Source: Roseomonas sp. AR75 (GTDB lineage Bacteria; Pseudomonadota; Alphaproteobacteria; Acetobacterales; Acetobacteraceae). Taken from it: DNA of 64,000 bases. Shown in pieces: positions 39,211-48,099 of the stretch; the first letter of the stretch is position 1, and each line of letters begins with the position of its first letter. A program made the translations under genes and the position numbers. Under the pieces are notes generated by a model. The model ran no database searches. It was not told the origin of the DNA and was given only the letters and a program-made list of their open reading frames with translations. The stretch is from contig NZ_STGB01000002.1 in the NCBI RefSeq assembly GCF_005222815.1, positions 434,001-498,000 on the forward strand, read 5' to 3'.

Positions 39211-40502
39211 TTCCCCGCTTCCTCCATCGCGCCCTTGCGGAACAGGTCGCGGAACACCGGGTAGATGTCCTTGCGGTGACGCACCTTGCGCATCGCCAGC
39301 CGCGGCTCCTCCGCGCGCAGCCGGCCATAGGTGCGCCACAGCTCCGTCTCGCGCGGCATGAAGCCGATAGGGCCGCCATCATCCTCGCGGCCGACTTCCA
39401 GATAGGCGAAATACTGGCAGGCGGGGATCACGCGGTTCATCAGCAACGCGGCGGTGCGGTCGTTGTCGGCGGAGGTGTTGTCGCCGTCCGACGCCTGCGC
39501 CACGTAGATGTTCCAGTCCGCCGGGCTGTAGCGCGCATCCATCACCTTGATCATCTCCTCGAAGGCGGTGGAGACGACGGTGCCGCCGGTCTCGGGGCTG
39601 CGGAAGAAGGTCTCCTCGTCAACCTCCTTCGCCTCATGGGTGTGGCGGATGAAGACCACGTCCACGTGCTTGTAGCGGCGACGCAGGAACAGGTGCAGCA
39701 GCAGGTAGAAGCGCTTCGCCAGGTCCTTCATGCCCTCCGTCATGCTGCCGGAGACATCCATCAGGCAGAACATGACCGCACGCGCGATGGGCCGCGGCGC
39801 CGGCTCGAACTGTCGGTAGCGCACGTCGATCGGGTCGATGTAGGGAATGCGCAGCGTGCGGTTGCGCAACCTGGCGATGCGGATGCGCAGCGCCTCTGCT
39901 TCCGAGGGGTCGTTCTCCTCCGCAGTGCGCAGCGCGTCTTCCAGTTCCTCCAGCTCATCCGGCTTCGGCCGGCGCAGCGCGAGCCGGCGCGACAGAGCGT
40001 TGCGCATGGTGCGGCCGAGCGCGAGATTGGCCGGCGAGCCCTGCGTGGCGAAGCCCGCGCGCCGCACGCCGGAGGCATCGCCCTCCACCACGCGCTTCTT
40101 TGCGAGTTCCGGCAGTTCCAGGTCTTCCAGGAACAGCTCCAGGAACTCCTCCTGCGTCAGCGCGAAGCGGAACGCGTCCTCGCCCTCGCCGTCAGGGCTG
40201 CCCTCGCTGCCGCCGCCACCCTCGCCGCCCTGCGGGCGGGGGATGGTGTCGCCTTCCAGGTATTCCTTGTTGCCGGGCAGCACATGCTCCCGGAAGCCGC
40301 CGCCGGCGCGGCGCAGATGCGGCTCCTTCACGCCGGAGGCGGGGATGGTCACCTCGCCGCCGCGCTCGATGTCCTTCAGGCTGCGCTCGCCTGCCGAGTT
40401 TCGCACCGCCTCGCGCACCATGTCCTTGGCGCGTCGCAGGAAGCGCTGGCGGTTCGCGAGGCTCTTGCCGCCCGGGTTCAGGCGGCGGTCAACGATCTGC
40501 AT
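39207..40502 (-). CDS. yeaH: YeaH/YhbH family protein (DUF444)
   Basis: Protein of 431 residues with the DUF444 signature. The N-terminus is MQIVDRRLNPGGKSLANRQR; a disordered acidic, Gly-rich stretch follows at about 90-110. A von Willebrand A-like segment VMFCLMDVSGSMTEGMKDLA holds a DxSxS metal site near 245-252. It is a partner of the PrkA kinase in other bacteria and probably a substrate or effector in stress and stationary-phase adaptation. It starts 176 bases after prkA, the gap containing a double-hairpin repeat, and overlaps spoVR by 4 bases. Confidence 0.92.
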   Translation of the reverse strand: MQIVDRRLNPGGKSLANRQRFLRRAKDMVREAVRNSAGERSLKDIERGGEVTIPASGVKEPHLRRAGGGFREHVLPGNKEYLEGDTIPRPQGGEGGGGSEGSPDGEGEDAFRFALTQEEFLELFLEDLELPELAKKRVVEGDASGVRRAGFATQGSPANLALGRTMRNALSRRLALRRPKPDELEELEDALRTAEENDPSEAEALRIRIARLRNRTLRIPYIDPIDVRYRQFEPAPRPIARAVMFCLMDVSGSMTEGMKDLAKRFYLLLHLFLRRRYKHVDVVFIRHTHEAKEVDEETFFRSPETGGTVVSTAFEEMIKVMDARYSPADWNIYVAQASDGDNTSADNDRTAALLMNRVIPACQYFAYLEVGREDDGGPIGFMPRETELWRTYGRLRAEEPRLAMRKVRHRKDIYPVFRDLFRKGAMEEAGK

Positions 40503-40589
40503 TATCTGCTGCCCTCAGACGCCGGGCGCCGCCTCCGGCGGCTTGGCTGCGCGCAGGCCACTGGCGTGCCCGGCGTCACGGGTGGTGTG

Positions 40590-40668
40590 TGCGCGGGCCG
40601 CGTTCGCGGCCTCGGCCCGCCTAGAGTGAGGCGGGCCGCCATCTCCTGACAGGAAATGGCGGCTCCCA
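40590..40668. repeat. Double-hairpin repeat, copy C
   Basis: GGCCGC/GCGGCC (40596-40601/40606-40611, loop GTTC), then GGCCCGCC/GGCGGGCC (40614-40621/40630-40637, 8-base loop), then GCCGCCAT/ATGGCGGC arms to about 40663. The first hairpin is the same as in copies A and B; the second differs in loop and stem length. The element fills the prkA-yeaH gap, so it lies in the transcript. Confidence 0.65.
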
Positions 40669-40677
40669 TGTCCATGG

Positions 40678-42624
40678 TCAGCCCGACTGCTTGACGCGCA
40701 TGTACCACTCGACCAGGCGCCGCACCTGGCGTTCCGTGTAGCCGCGGCTGACCATGCGGCGGACGAACTCGTCGTGCTTGCGCTCGCTGTCCTGGTCCTT
40801 CTTTGAGCCGAAGGAGATCACCGGCAGCAGCTCCTCCACCTGGCTGAACATCCGCCGCTCGATCACCTCGCGGATTTTTTCGTAGGACGTCCAGGCCGGG
40901 TTCTTCCCCGCGTTCGAAGCACGGGCGCGGAGGGAGAACTTCACCACCTCGTTGCGGAAGTCCTTGGGATTCGCGATGCCCGCGGGCTTCTCGATCTTCG
41001 TCAGCTCCTGGTTCAGCGCCTCGCGGTTCAGCAGCTGCCCTGTGTCGGGGTCCTTGTAGTCCAGGTCCTCGATCCAGGCGTCGGCATAGGACACGTAGCG
41101 ATCGAACAGGTTCTGGCCGTAGTCGGAATAGCTTTCCAGATAGGCCTTCTGGATCTCGTTGCCGATGAACTCGGCGTAGCGCGGCGCCAGCTCGCCCTTG
41201 ATGAATTCCAGGTAGCGCTTTTCGGTGTCGTCGCCGAACTGGTCGCGGCGGATGGATTGCTCCAGCACGTACATCAGGTGCACCGGATCGGCCGCGACCT
41301 CGGTCGTGTCGTGGTTGTAGGTGGCGGCCAGCACCTTGAAGGCGAAGCGGGTGGAGATGCCGTCCATGCCTTCGTCATTGCCCGCGGAATCGCGGTATTC
41401 CTGCAGGCTGCGCGCGCGCGGATCGGTTTCCTTCAGGCTCTCGCCATCATAGACCCGCATCTTGGAGAACAGGTTGCTGTTCTCATGCCGCTTCAGCCGC
41501 GAGAGCACGGAGAAGCGCGCCAGCATCTCCAGCGTGCCGGGCGCGCAGGGTGCCTCCGCCAGTTCGCTGCCGGCGACCAGCTTCTCGTAGATCTTCTGCT
41601 CCTCCTGGGCGCGGAGGCAGTACGGCACCTTGATGACGTAGATGCGGTCGATGAAGGCTTCGTTGTTGCGGTTGTTGCGGAAGGTCTGCCATTCTGCCTC
41701 GTTCGAATGCGCCATGATGATCCCGTTGAACGGGATCGCGCCGATGTTCTCCGTGCCGATGTAGCTGCCTTCCTGCGTCGCGGTCAGCAGCGGGTGCAGC
41801 ATCTTGATCGGCGCCTTGAACATCTCGACAAATTCGAGCATGCCCTGGTTCGCGCGGTTCAGCCCGCCCGAGAAGCTGTAGGCATCCGGGTCGTTTTGCG
41901 CATGCAGCTCCAGCTTGCGGATATCCACCTTGCCCACGAGGGAGGAGATGTCCTGGTTGTTCTCGTCACCCGGCTCGGTCTTGGCGATGGCGATCTGACG
42001 CAGCCGCGACGGGTTGAGCCGCACCACCTTGAAGCGGGATATGTCGCCGCGGAACTCGTCCAGCCGCTTCACTGCCCATGGCGACATGAAGCCGCCGAGA
42101 CGCCGACGCGGGATGCCGTAGCGGTCCTCCATCACGGCGCCGTGCTTCTCCACGTCGAACAGGCCGAGCGGGCTCTCGAACACCGGCGAGACCTGATCGC
42201 CCGCCTTCAGAGCATAGACGGGCATCACCTCCATCAGCGCCTTCAACCGCTCCGCCAGCGACGACTTGCCGCCGCCAACGGGGCCGAGCAGATACAGGAT
42301 CTGCTTGCGCTCCTCGAGGCCCTGTGCGGCGTGGCGGAAGAAGCCGACGATGCGCTCGATCGTCTCCTCCATGCCATAGAACTCGGCGAAGGCGGGGTAT
42401 CGGCGGATCGTGCGGTTGAGGAAGATGCGGCCGAGCCGCGGGTCCTTCGCGGTATCCAGCAGCTCCGGCTCGCCGATGGCGGCGAGGATGCGTTCGGGCG
42501 CGGAGGCGAACATGCCGGGATCGGTGCGACAGGCTTCGAGATATTCCTGCAGCGACATCTCGGCGTCGCGGCGCCTGTCGTAGTCGCGGGCGTAGCCGGA
42601 GAAGACGTCGTCGGTGATCAGCAT
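40678..42624 (-). CDS. prkA: PrkA family serine protein kinase (YeaG)
   Basis: Protein of 648 residues aligning over its whole length with the PrkA/YeaG family. Segments include LQEYLEACRTDPGMFASAPERI, Walker A LLGPVGGGKSSLAERL near 113, AIAKTEPGDENNQDISSLVG, NEAFIDRIYVIKVPYCLR and the C-terminal GYTERQVRRLVEWYMRV. It has an AAA+ core and a C-terminal kinase-like domain and phosphorylates serine in partners during starvation and stress. The ATG at 42624 has GGAG 6 bases upstream; GTG at 42636 is the alternative. The 256-base upstream gap has lower GC and should hold the operon promoter. Confidence 0.94.
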   Translation of the reverse strand: MLITDDVFSGYARDYDRRRDAEMSLQEYLEACRTDPGMFASAPERILAAIGEPELLDTAKDPRLGRIFLNRTIRRYPAFAEFYGMEETIERIVGFFRHAAQGLEERKQILYLLGPVGGGKSSLAERLKALMEVMPVYALKAGDQVSPVFESPLGLFDVEKHGAVMEDRYGIPRRRLGGFMSPWAVKRLDEFRGDISRFKVVRLNPSRLRQIAIAKTEPGDENNQDISSLVGKVDIRKLELHAQNDPDAYSFSGGLNRANQGMLEFVEMFKAPIKMLHPLLTATQEGSYIGTENIGAIPFNGIIMAHSNEAEWQTFRNNRNNEAFIDRIYVIKVPYCLRAQEEQKIYEKLVAGSELAEAPCAPGTLEMLARFSVLSRLKRHENSNLFSKMRVYDGESLKETDPRARSLQEYRDSAGNDEGMDGISTRFAFKVLAATYNHDTTEVAADPVHLMYVLEQSIRRDQFGDDTEKRYLEFIKGELAPRYAEFIGNEIQKAYLESYSDYGQNLFDRYVSYADAWIEDLDYKDPDTGQLLNREALNQELTKIEKPAGIANPKDFRNEVVKFSLRARASNAGKNPAWTSYEKIREVIERRMFSQVEELLPVISFGSKKDQDSERKHDEFVRRMVSRGYTERQVRRLVEWYMRVKQSG

Positions 42625-42880
42625 CAGCCGCTCCACATCGCCAGTCCAGGCGGCAACGGAACGTGCATGTAACCGGCGGGATGCTCCCCTCCTGTCACGC
42701 CTCCGTGTCCCCTGTTCGACCCGCGATAGATGGTAGCATTTTCGCCGCGCGCCATGCCACGAAATGCATCATCTGCCTCAGGTGGCGGCGAAGTGCTTTG
42801 CCGTAACTTGCGATTCTGCCTGCGAAGGCGTCACTCCATGTTGCATTCCGTCACGCAGCTGCGATCCCACACGACATTAT

Positions 42881-44842
42881 CTACACGGAATCCGCCGCCG
42901 CCTGTCCTTCGCGCACGGCCGAGAGCATCAGGCGCGGCGCCAGTGCGTCTCCGACGAGTCGCACCGCCAGCCCCGCCGCGCGCAGCGGCCCCGCCAGGTC
43001 GTCGCGCGGTACTCGTGACGTCGCGTAGGTAAAGAGATCGACACCGGCGATCCGCTCCTCCGCGCCGGTGAGCGCATGCCGCAGCGTCAACACGCTGTCG
43101 CGCAGCGAGACGGCGTCACGGCAGGCGAGCAGCGTGACGCCCTTCGCCGCCAGTCGTTTGTGAACGCCCTGTGCGACGAGCAACGGCGAATCGCGCGCGA
43201 TCGCATCGCGAGGCGTCACGAGCGTCACGCGATCGAAGTGCGACGCCAGCAACTCCGCCGCGTCGTACGTCGCCGGCGTCGCATCCAGATCGAGCAGCAC
43301 CGCCAGGCCCCCGCGTCGCGCGGGATTGTCCAGCAGCGCGGCGGCGGCGGCGCGGATGTTCTGCGCCGCGCCCGCCGGGTCTTCGAAACCTGGCGGCGGC
43401 GGCATCGCGGCACCCGTCGCGAGGATCACGCTGTCCGGATCGGTGTCGCGGATCGAGGCGAGATCGGCGGCGGCACCCAGGCGCCACGTCACGCCTGATG
43501 CCTGCGCCCGGGCCATGAGGTGTGCAATGGCCCGGGCGATGTCTGCGCAGCCGGGCAGGCGCGCATGCAGCGCGGCCGCGCCGCCGGGCGCCGGCGCCGC
43601 GCCGATGAGCGTCACGTGATGACCGCGCTCCGCCGCCCCCACCGCCGCCTGCAGCCCGGCCATGCCGGCGCCGACCACCGTCACGCGCTTCGGCTGGGCC
43701 GCGCGTTCCACCGGCTTCCCGTCGCGGGGTGAGCCGGCATGCGGGTTCACGCTGCAGCCGGTGGCAACGCCACGGTGGATCTCGCCCCAGCAGGCATTGC
43801 AGCCGATGCAGGGGGTGATGGACGCGGCGCGCCCGGCCGCGGCCTTGGCGGGCCAATTGGGGTCTGCCAGCAGCGGGCGCGCCAGCATCACCAGGTCGGC
43901 ATCGCCGCTGGCCAGGATGTCCTCCGCGATGTGGGGCGCCTGGATGCGACCGATGGCGGCGATGGCGACCGGCCCCGCGGCTTGCCGCATGGCGCGCCAC
44001 AGCGCGCGATAGGGCGCGACGGGATCGTGCATGTCCGGTGCGTGCAGATGCAGGGCCCAGCCATTGCTGTGGCTGCCCTGGCTGAAGCAGAGCCAGTCCG
44101 GCGGCACGTCGGCGACGATGTGGCGCACCAGGCGCTGCGCCTCCGTCACGTCGATGGAGCCGGGCACGCCGTCATCGGCCGGCAGCTTGAGGCCGATCAG
44201 GAATCCTGCGCCGCAACGGCTGCGGATGGCGCGCAGGATCTCCCGCACGAACAGGCTGCGCCCCGCCGCATCGCCGCCCCAGCGGTCCGGGCGGCGGTTG
44301 GTGACGGGCGAGAGGAACTGCAGCGGGAGAAAGCCGTGGGCAGCCGAGACTTCCACGCCCGCGAAGCCGGCGCGCAGCAGGCGCTCCGCGCTGGACGCAT
44401 AGTCCTCGACGAGACCCGCGATCTCGGCATCGGAGAGGATGCGCGGCACCGTCCACGACATGCCGTCCGGCACGGCGGAAGCGCCGACGGCGTCCAGCCC
44501 GCGCGGCCCGTGATGGGCAGAGCCGCCATGCCAGAGCTGCCCGACGGGCAGCGCGCCCTGCGCCGAGACCGCCTCCGCCACCCGGGAAAGGCCGGGCAGC
44601 GCCGCTTCCTCGAAGGCGGAGACGCGGACCGGCGTGGCAGCGGAAGGGGCGGCGGCCAGCGCCTCCGTGACGACCAGGGCGGCGCCGCCGGCGGCGCGCG
44701 CGGCCAGATGCGCCACCTGGCGTTCGCTGATGCGGTAGGGATCGCCGTAGCGGGTGGACAGGGCCGCGAAGCCGATGCGGTTCCTGAGGGTGCGGCCCGC
44801 CAGGGTCAGCGGCGCGAACAGGTGCGGAAAGGCAGCGTCCAT
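42881..44842 (-). CDS. NADH:flavin oxidoreductase/2,4-dienoyl-CoA reductase family (FadH-like)
   Basis: Protein of 653 residues with an N-terminal Old Yellow Enzyme barrel (1-330, FPHLFAPLTLAGRTLRNR, VEVSAAHGFLPLQFLSP). A [4Fe-4S] site of four cysteines follows in CIGCNACWGEIHRGVATGC, then an FAD/NAD(P) domain beginning VTVVGAGMAGLQAA. The architecture matches 2,4-dienoyl-CoA reductase and trimethylamine dehydrogenase types. The start at 44842 is 1 base after the EamA stop. It is the last gene of the gntR-led operon, where it may reduce an unsaturated acid intermediate. The substrate is inferred only. Confidence 0.9.
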   Translation of the reverse strand: MDAAFPHLFAPLTLAGRTLRNRIGFAALSTRYGDPYRISERQVAHLAARAAGGAALVVTEALAAAPSAATPVRVSAFEEAALPGLSRVAEAVSAQGALPVGQLWHGGSAHHGPRGLDAVGASAVPDGMSWTVPRILSDAEIAGLVEDYASSAERLLRAGFAGVEVSAAHGFLPLQFLSPVTNRRPDRWGGDAAGRSLFVREILRAIRSRCGAGFLIGLKLPADDGVPGSIDVTEAQRLVRHIVADVPPDWLCFSQGSHSNGWALHLHAPDMHDPVAPYRALWRAMRQAAGPVAIAAIGRIQAPHIAEDILASGDADLVMLARPLLADPNWPAKAAAGRAASITPCIGCNACWGEIHRGVATGCSVNPHAGSPRDGKPVERAAQPKRVTVVGAGMAGLQAAVGAAERGHHVTLIGAAPAPGGAAALHARLPGCADIARAIAHLMARAQASGVTWRLGAAADLASIRDTDPDSVILATGAAMPPPPGFEDPAGAAQNIRAAAAALLDNPARRGGLAVLLDLDATPATYDAAELLASHFDRVTLVTPRDAIARDSPLLVAQGVHKRLAAKGVTLLACRDAVSLRDSVLTLRHALTGAEERIAGVDLFTYATSRVPRDDLAGPLRAAGLAVRLVGDALAPRLMLSAVREGQAAADSV

Positions 44843-44843
44843 C

Positions 44844-45728
44844 TCAGTTCCCCTGCTTCGCCGGCATCTCGAACAGCACCAGCCCGGCGACCACCAGCAC
44901 AACCCCGGCCCATTGCAACGGCGCCAGCCATTCGCCGAGCAGCGCCATCGCGAACAGGATGCCGAAGACCGGCTCGACATTGCTCAGCATGGTCGCCCGC
45001 ACCGGGCTCACGTAGCGGAAGCTGGCGAGGAACATCAGCAGGCCGAGCGTCGTGCCGAGACCCGCGCCGAGCACCCCGAGCCAGCCGATCGTCCCGGCCG
45101 GGAAGGCCCAGGCGCCGAGCGCGGTGGTGAGCCCGCCGGTCAGCCCGGCGCTGACCAGCGCGACGAGCAGGTTGATCGGCGCGCTGCCGGCAAGCTGTCG
45201 TGCGCGGGCGGAGAAGGCGATCATCCCCGTCACCGCCACGGAGGCCAGCGCCGCCAGCAGGATGCCGCGCGGATCGAGCCCGTCGAAGGCGGTGCCGATG
45301 GCGAGCCCCAGCCCCGCCAGCACCACCAGCGCCAGGCCGAGCTTGCGCAAAGTGAAGCGCTCCTTGCCCTGCCAGTGCCACAGCGCCGCGATCAGCAGCG
45401 GATGGGTGAAGAACACCAGCAGCGCCAGCCCGACCGGGATGAACGCCACGGCGCCGACGAAGCCGTAGGAGACGACGGCGCTGAGCGCCCCGGCCGCGAG
45501 GCTCGGCCGCAGCGCGGCGGGCGGCAGCCTGAAGCCTTCGCGCGTCGCGGCCAGCAGCAGCGCGATCAGCACCACGCCGACCGCGGCGCGCAGCGTCGCG
45601 ACCGTCAGGGTGTTGCCGCCGGCCTCGAAGGCGAAGCGCGCCGCGGTGGGCGACATCGCGAAGGCGGCGCAGGACGCCAGCACGAGCAGGATGCCGGCGA
45701 TCTGGCGGCGTTTTTCGTCTGGCGGCAT
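44844..45728 (-). CDS. EamA-family (DMT) transporter
   Basis: Inner-membrane protein of 294 residues with ten predicted helices in two EamA repeats. The first has LVLASCAAFAMSPTAARFAF and the second is near 155-285, with SPVRATMLSNVEPVFGILFA, a conserved C-terminal repeat motif. It lies between an enolase-superfamily enzyme and the FadH-like gene, 1 base from the latter, so it probably moves a metabolite of the same pathway. Direction and substrate are unknown. Confidence 0.87.
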   Translation of the reverse strand: MPPDEKRRQIAGILLVLASCAAFAMSPTAARFAFEAGGNTLTVATLRAAVGVVLIALLLAATREGFRLPPAALRPSLAAGALSAVVSYGFVGAVAFIPVGLALLVFFTHPLLIAALWHWQGKERFTLRKLGLALVVLAGLGLAIGTAFDGLDPRGILLAALASVAVTGMIAFSARARQLAGSAPINLLVALVSAGLTGGLTTALGAWAFPAGTIGWLGVLGAGLGTTLGLLMFLASFRYVSPVRATMLSNVEPVFGILFAMALLGEWLAPLQWAGVVLVVAGLVLFEMPAKQGN

Positions 45729-45784
45729 CGCCGCGGATGGTGCCCCGGCCCCGTCGGGTTGCGAACCCCGCCGGGGCCGGCACG

Positions 45785-46987
45785 CTACGCCCGGCTCTCC
45801 CGCGTGGCGGCCCGCTTGCGTGTGTCAGGCGTCAGCTTCGTCCCGAGGCCCGGCCCCTGCATCGGCAGCACAAAACCCTTCTCCAGCACCGGCAGGTCGG
45901 TCACCAGCTCCCGATACCAGGTGGCGAGCGTCGCACGCACCACTTCCTGGAAGATGGCGGTCGCGGCGTGCAGGGCGAAGTGCAGGCTGGCGACCAGCGT
46001 CACAGGCCCGGTGCAGTCATGCGGCGCCACGGGGCGGGCCCAGGCCTCGGCCATCGCGGCGATCTTGCGCGCCTCGGTCAGGCCGCCGCACCATGTCAGG
46101 TCGAGCATCACCACATCGGTGCCGCCGGCCACCAGCAGGTCGCGGAAGGCCACCTTGCCGCCCAGCGTCTCGCTGGCGCAGATCGGCACGCCGGGTGCGG
46201 CGCGGCGCAGCTCCGCCAGGCTCAGCGCGTCGTCCATTTTTCCGAGCGGGTCTTCCACCCAGAAGGGCTGCAGCGGGGCCAGCGCGTTGCAGATGCGGGC
46301 CGCTGCCGGCAGCGACCACAGCGAGTGCAGCTCCGCCATCACCTCGATCCGGTCGCCCACCGCGGCCCGGATCTTTTCGAACGGCTCGAGGCCGCGCTTG
46401 AGGTCATCCAGGTTGATGAGCTGGCCGCCCGACGCCGCGGCGGCGCCGTCGAAGGGCCAGATCTTCATCGCGGTGAAGCCCTCTTCGAGGAGGGAATGCG
46501 CCAACTCGTCGGCCGAGCGCATGAAGGCGATCTGGTCGTCATAGGGGCCGGTGGCGTTCTCCTTGCCGTCCACCTCGCGCCGAATCTGGCGCGAATTGTA
46601 GTCGTAGCCCGCGCAGGTGTTGTAGGCGCGGATGCGGTCGCGCGAGAGGCCGCCCAGCGCCTCATGCACCGGCACGCCGAGCCGCTGCCCCGCCAGGTCC
46701 CACAGCGCGATGTCCACCGCGGAGGCGGCGCGGATCTCCGCCGAGGAGGAGCCGAACCCGACATAGGGCGTCATCAGCCATCGGTGATGCCGCTCGATGT
46801 CGCGCGCATCCTTCCCAAGCAGGTAGGGCGCAACGAGGTCATGGATCTGGCCTTCCACCGCGGCGGCGCCGCGAAAGGCCTCGCCGAGGCCGGTCAGGCC
46901 CTCGGCGGTCTCGATCTCGACCCAGCAGAGATTGGCGCGCTCCGCCACGCGCAGCGTGCGGATCGCGGTGATGCGGGAAGCGGTCAT
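45785..46987 (-). CDS. Enolase-superfamily enzyme (mandelate racemase/muconate lactonizing type), probable acid-sugar dehydratase
   Basis: Protein of 400 residues with a capping domain (1-130) and a modified TIM barrel. The metal-binding acids are Glu219 (VMAELHS), Glu245 (WVEDPLG) and Glu273 (CASETLGG), the candidate basic residues are Lys175 in AMKIWPFD and His323 in APHDCTGP. The GFTAMKIWPFD motif and spacing point to the acid-sugar dehydratase branch rather than true muconate cycloisomerases. It is coupled by ATGA to the Bug binding-protein gene and shares a cluster with a DapA-family enzyme and a GntR regulator. Confidence 0.85.
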   Translation of the reverse strand: MTASRITAIRTLRVAERANLCWVEIETAEGLTGLGEAFRGAAAVEGQIHDLVAPYLLGKDARDIERHHRWLMTPYVGFGSSSAEIRAASAVDIALWDLAGQRLGVPVHEALGGLSRDRIRAYNTCAGYDYNSRQIRREVDGKENATGPYDDQIAFMRSADELAHSLLEEGFTAMKIWPFDGAAAASGGQLINLDDLKRGLEPFEKIRAAVGDRIEVMAELHSLWSLPAAARICNALAPLQPFWVEDPLGKMDDALSLAELRRAAPGVPICASETLGGKVAFRDLLVAGGTDVVMLDLTWCGGLTEARKIAAMAEAWARPVAPHDCTGPVTLVASLHFALHAATAIFQEVVRATLATWYRELVTDLPVLEKGFVLPMQGPGLGTKLTPDTRKRAATRESRA

Positions 46988-47943
46988 TCCGCGCGGATCC
47001 CCTGCTTGCGCACCACCTCCGCCCAGCGGGCGACTTCCGTGCGGACATGGGCGCCCATCTGCTCCGGCGTGCCGCCGAGCGGCGTGACGCCGAGGGTCGC
47101 CATCCGCTCCCGCACCTTCGGGTCGGCCAGGGCGCGGCCGAAGGCGGCGTTCAGCGCGGCGACGGCGGCAGGCGACGTGCGCGCGGGCGCGAGGAAGCCG
47201 AACCAGCTGTCGATCGCCATGCCCGGCACGCCCTGCTCCGCGAAGGTCGGCAGGTCCGGCAGTTCCGGCAGGCGCTCCGCGCTCACCGCGGCCATCGGGC
47301 GCACCGTGCCCGCGCGGATATGCGGCAGGATGGAGGGCAGGTTGTCGAAGAACACGTCGATGCGCCCGGCGACGAGATCGGTGATGGCGGGGCCGCTGCC
47401 GCGATAGGGCACGTGCTGCATCTCGATCCCGGTGATGGAGCGCAGCAATTCCGGCCCAAGATGGTTGGACGCGCCGACGCCGGAGGAGCCGAAGGTGAGC
47501 TGGCCCGGCCGGCTGCGCGCGAGCGCAAGCAGTTCCTGCACGTTCTGCGCCGGCAGGTCGCGGCGCACGGACATCACGTTGCGCACAGCGCCGGTGAGGA
47601 TCACCGGGGTGAAGTCGTTGAGCAGGTCGTAGCCGGGATTGGCGTAGAGCGAGGGGTTCGCACCGCAGGGGCCGAAGGCGCATTGCAGCAGGGCGGTGCC
47701 GTCGGCCGGCGCGCGCGCCGCCTCGGTCGCGGCGATGTTGCCGCCGGCACCGCCGCGATTCTCCACCACCGCACCGCGCGGCAGGTAGGGGCCGGCCGCC
47801 TCGGCCAGGAGCCTGGCCATGATGTCGCTGGTGCCGCCGGGCGGAGCGGGGATGATCAGCCGCACGGGACGGTCGGGCAGGTCTGCCGCAAGAACCGGCG
47901 CGGCGAGCAGCGCGGCGGCGAGGGCGATCAGTACTCTTCGCAT
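46984..47943 (-). CDS. Bug/TctC-family tricarboxylate transporter-type solute-binding protein
   Basis: Periplasmic protein of 319 residues. The signal peptide MRRVLIALAAALLAAPVLA is cleaved before ADLPDRPVRLIIP, the standard Bug opening, with PPGGTSDIMARLLAE in the binding cleft and VPYRGSGPAITDLVAGRID later. Bug proteins bind carboxylates or other small acids; no TctA/TctB membrane genes lie near, which is common for Bug paralogs. The ATG at 47943 has GGAAGG upstream. The ligand is probably the acid degraded by the neighbouring dehydratase (inference). Confidence 0.9.
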   Translation of the reverse strand: MRRVLIALAAALLAAPVLAADLPDRPVRLIIPAPPGGTSDIMARLLAEAAGPYLPRGAVVENRGGAGGNIAATEAARAPADGTALLQCAFGPCGANPSLYANPGYDLLNDFTPVILTGAVRNVMSVRRDLPAQNVQELLALARSRPGQLTFGSSGVGASNHLGPELLRSITGIEMQHVPYRGSGPAITDLVAGRIDVFFDNLPSILPHIRAGTVRPMAAVSAERLPELPDLPTFAEQGVPGMAIDSWFGFLAPARTSPAAVAALNAAFGRALADPKVRERMATLGVTPLGGTPEQMGAHVRTEVARWAEVVRKQGIRAE

Positions 47944-47983
47944 GGGACGTTTCCTTCCTTCGTTCCTTGGGAGGTCAGCCGGG

Positions 47984-48087
47984 CCCCCACCCCGGCCCTC
48001 CCCCGCATGGCGGGGGAGGGAGAGTCGGCGTCTCCGTGCCACTGCTCCCCCCCCCCGCCATGCGGGGGAGGGTCGGGGTGGGGGAGA
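47984..48087. repeat. Inverted pair of C-rich palindromic repeats
   Basis: The left unit has CCCCCACCCCGG, then an 11-bp stem (47996-48006/48010-48020, loop ATG). The right unit is its mirror, with a stem around CAT at 48059-48061 followed by AGGGTCGGGGTGGGGG. It separates the Bug gene from the DapA-family gene inside the operon. The right unit includes ten consecutive C residues (48047-48056), a likely slippage or sequencing trouble spot. Confidence 0.75.
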
Positions 48088-48099
48088 CCCGGTCCGCGT

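Noticed and set aside
42637..42880. General stress (EcfG-type GGAAC...CGTT) or sigma-54 promoter ahead of prkA
   Set aside because: I searched by eye and found no pair of boxes with acceptable spacing.
48047..48056. Run of ten C residues as a phase-variation tract
   Set aside because: It lies in an intergenic palindromic repeat and not in a reading frame or promoter spacer that I can identify; slippage or sequencing error is as likely.
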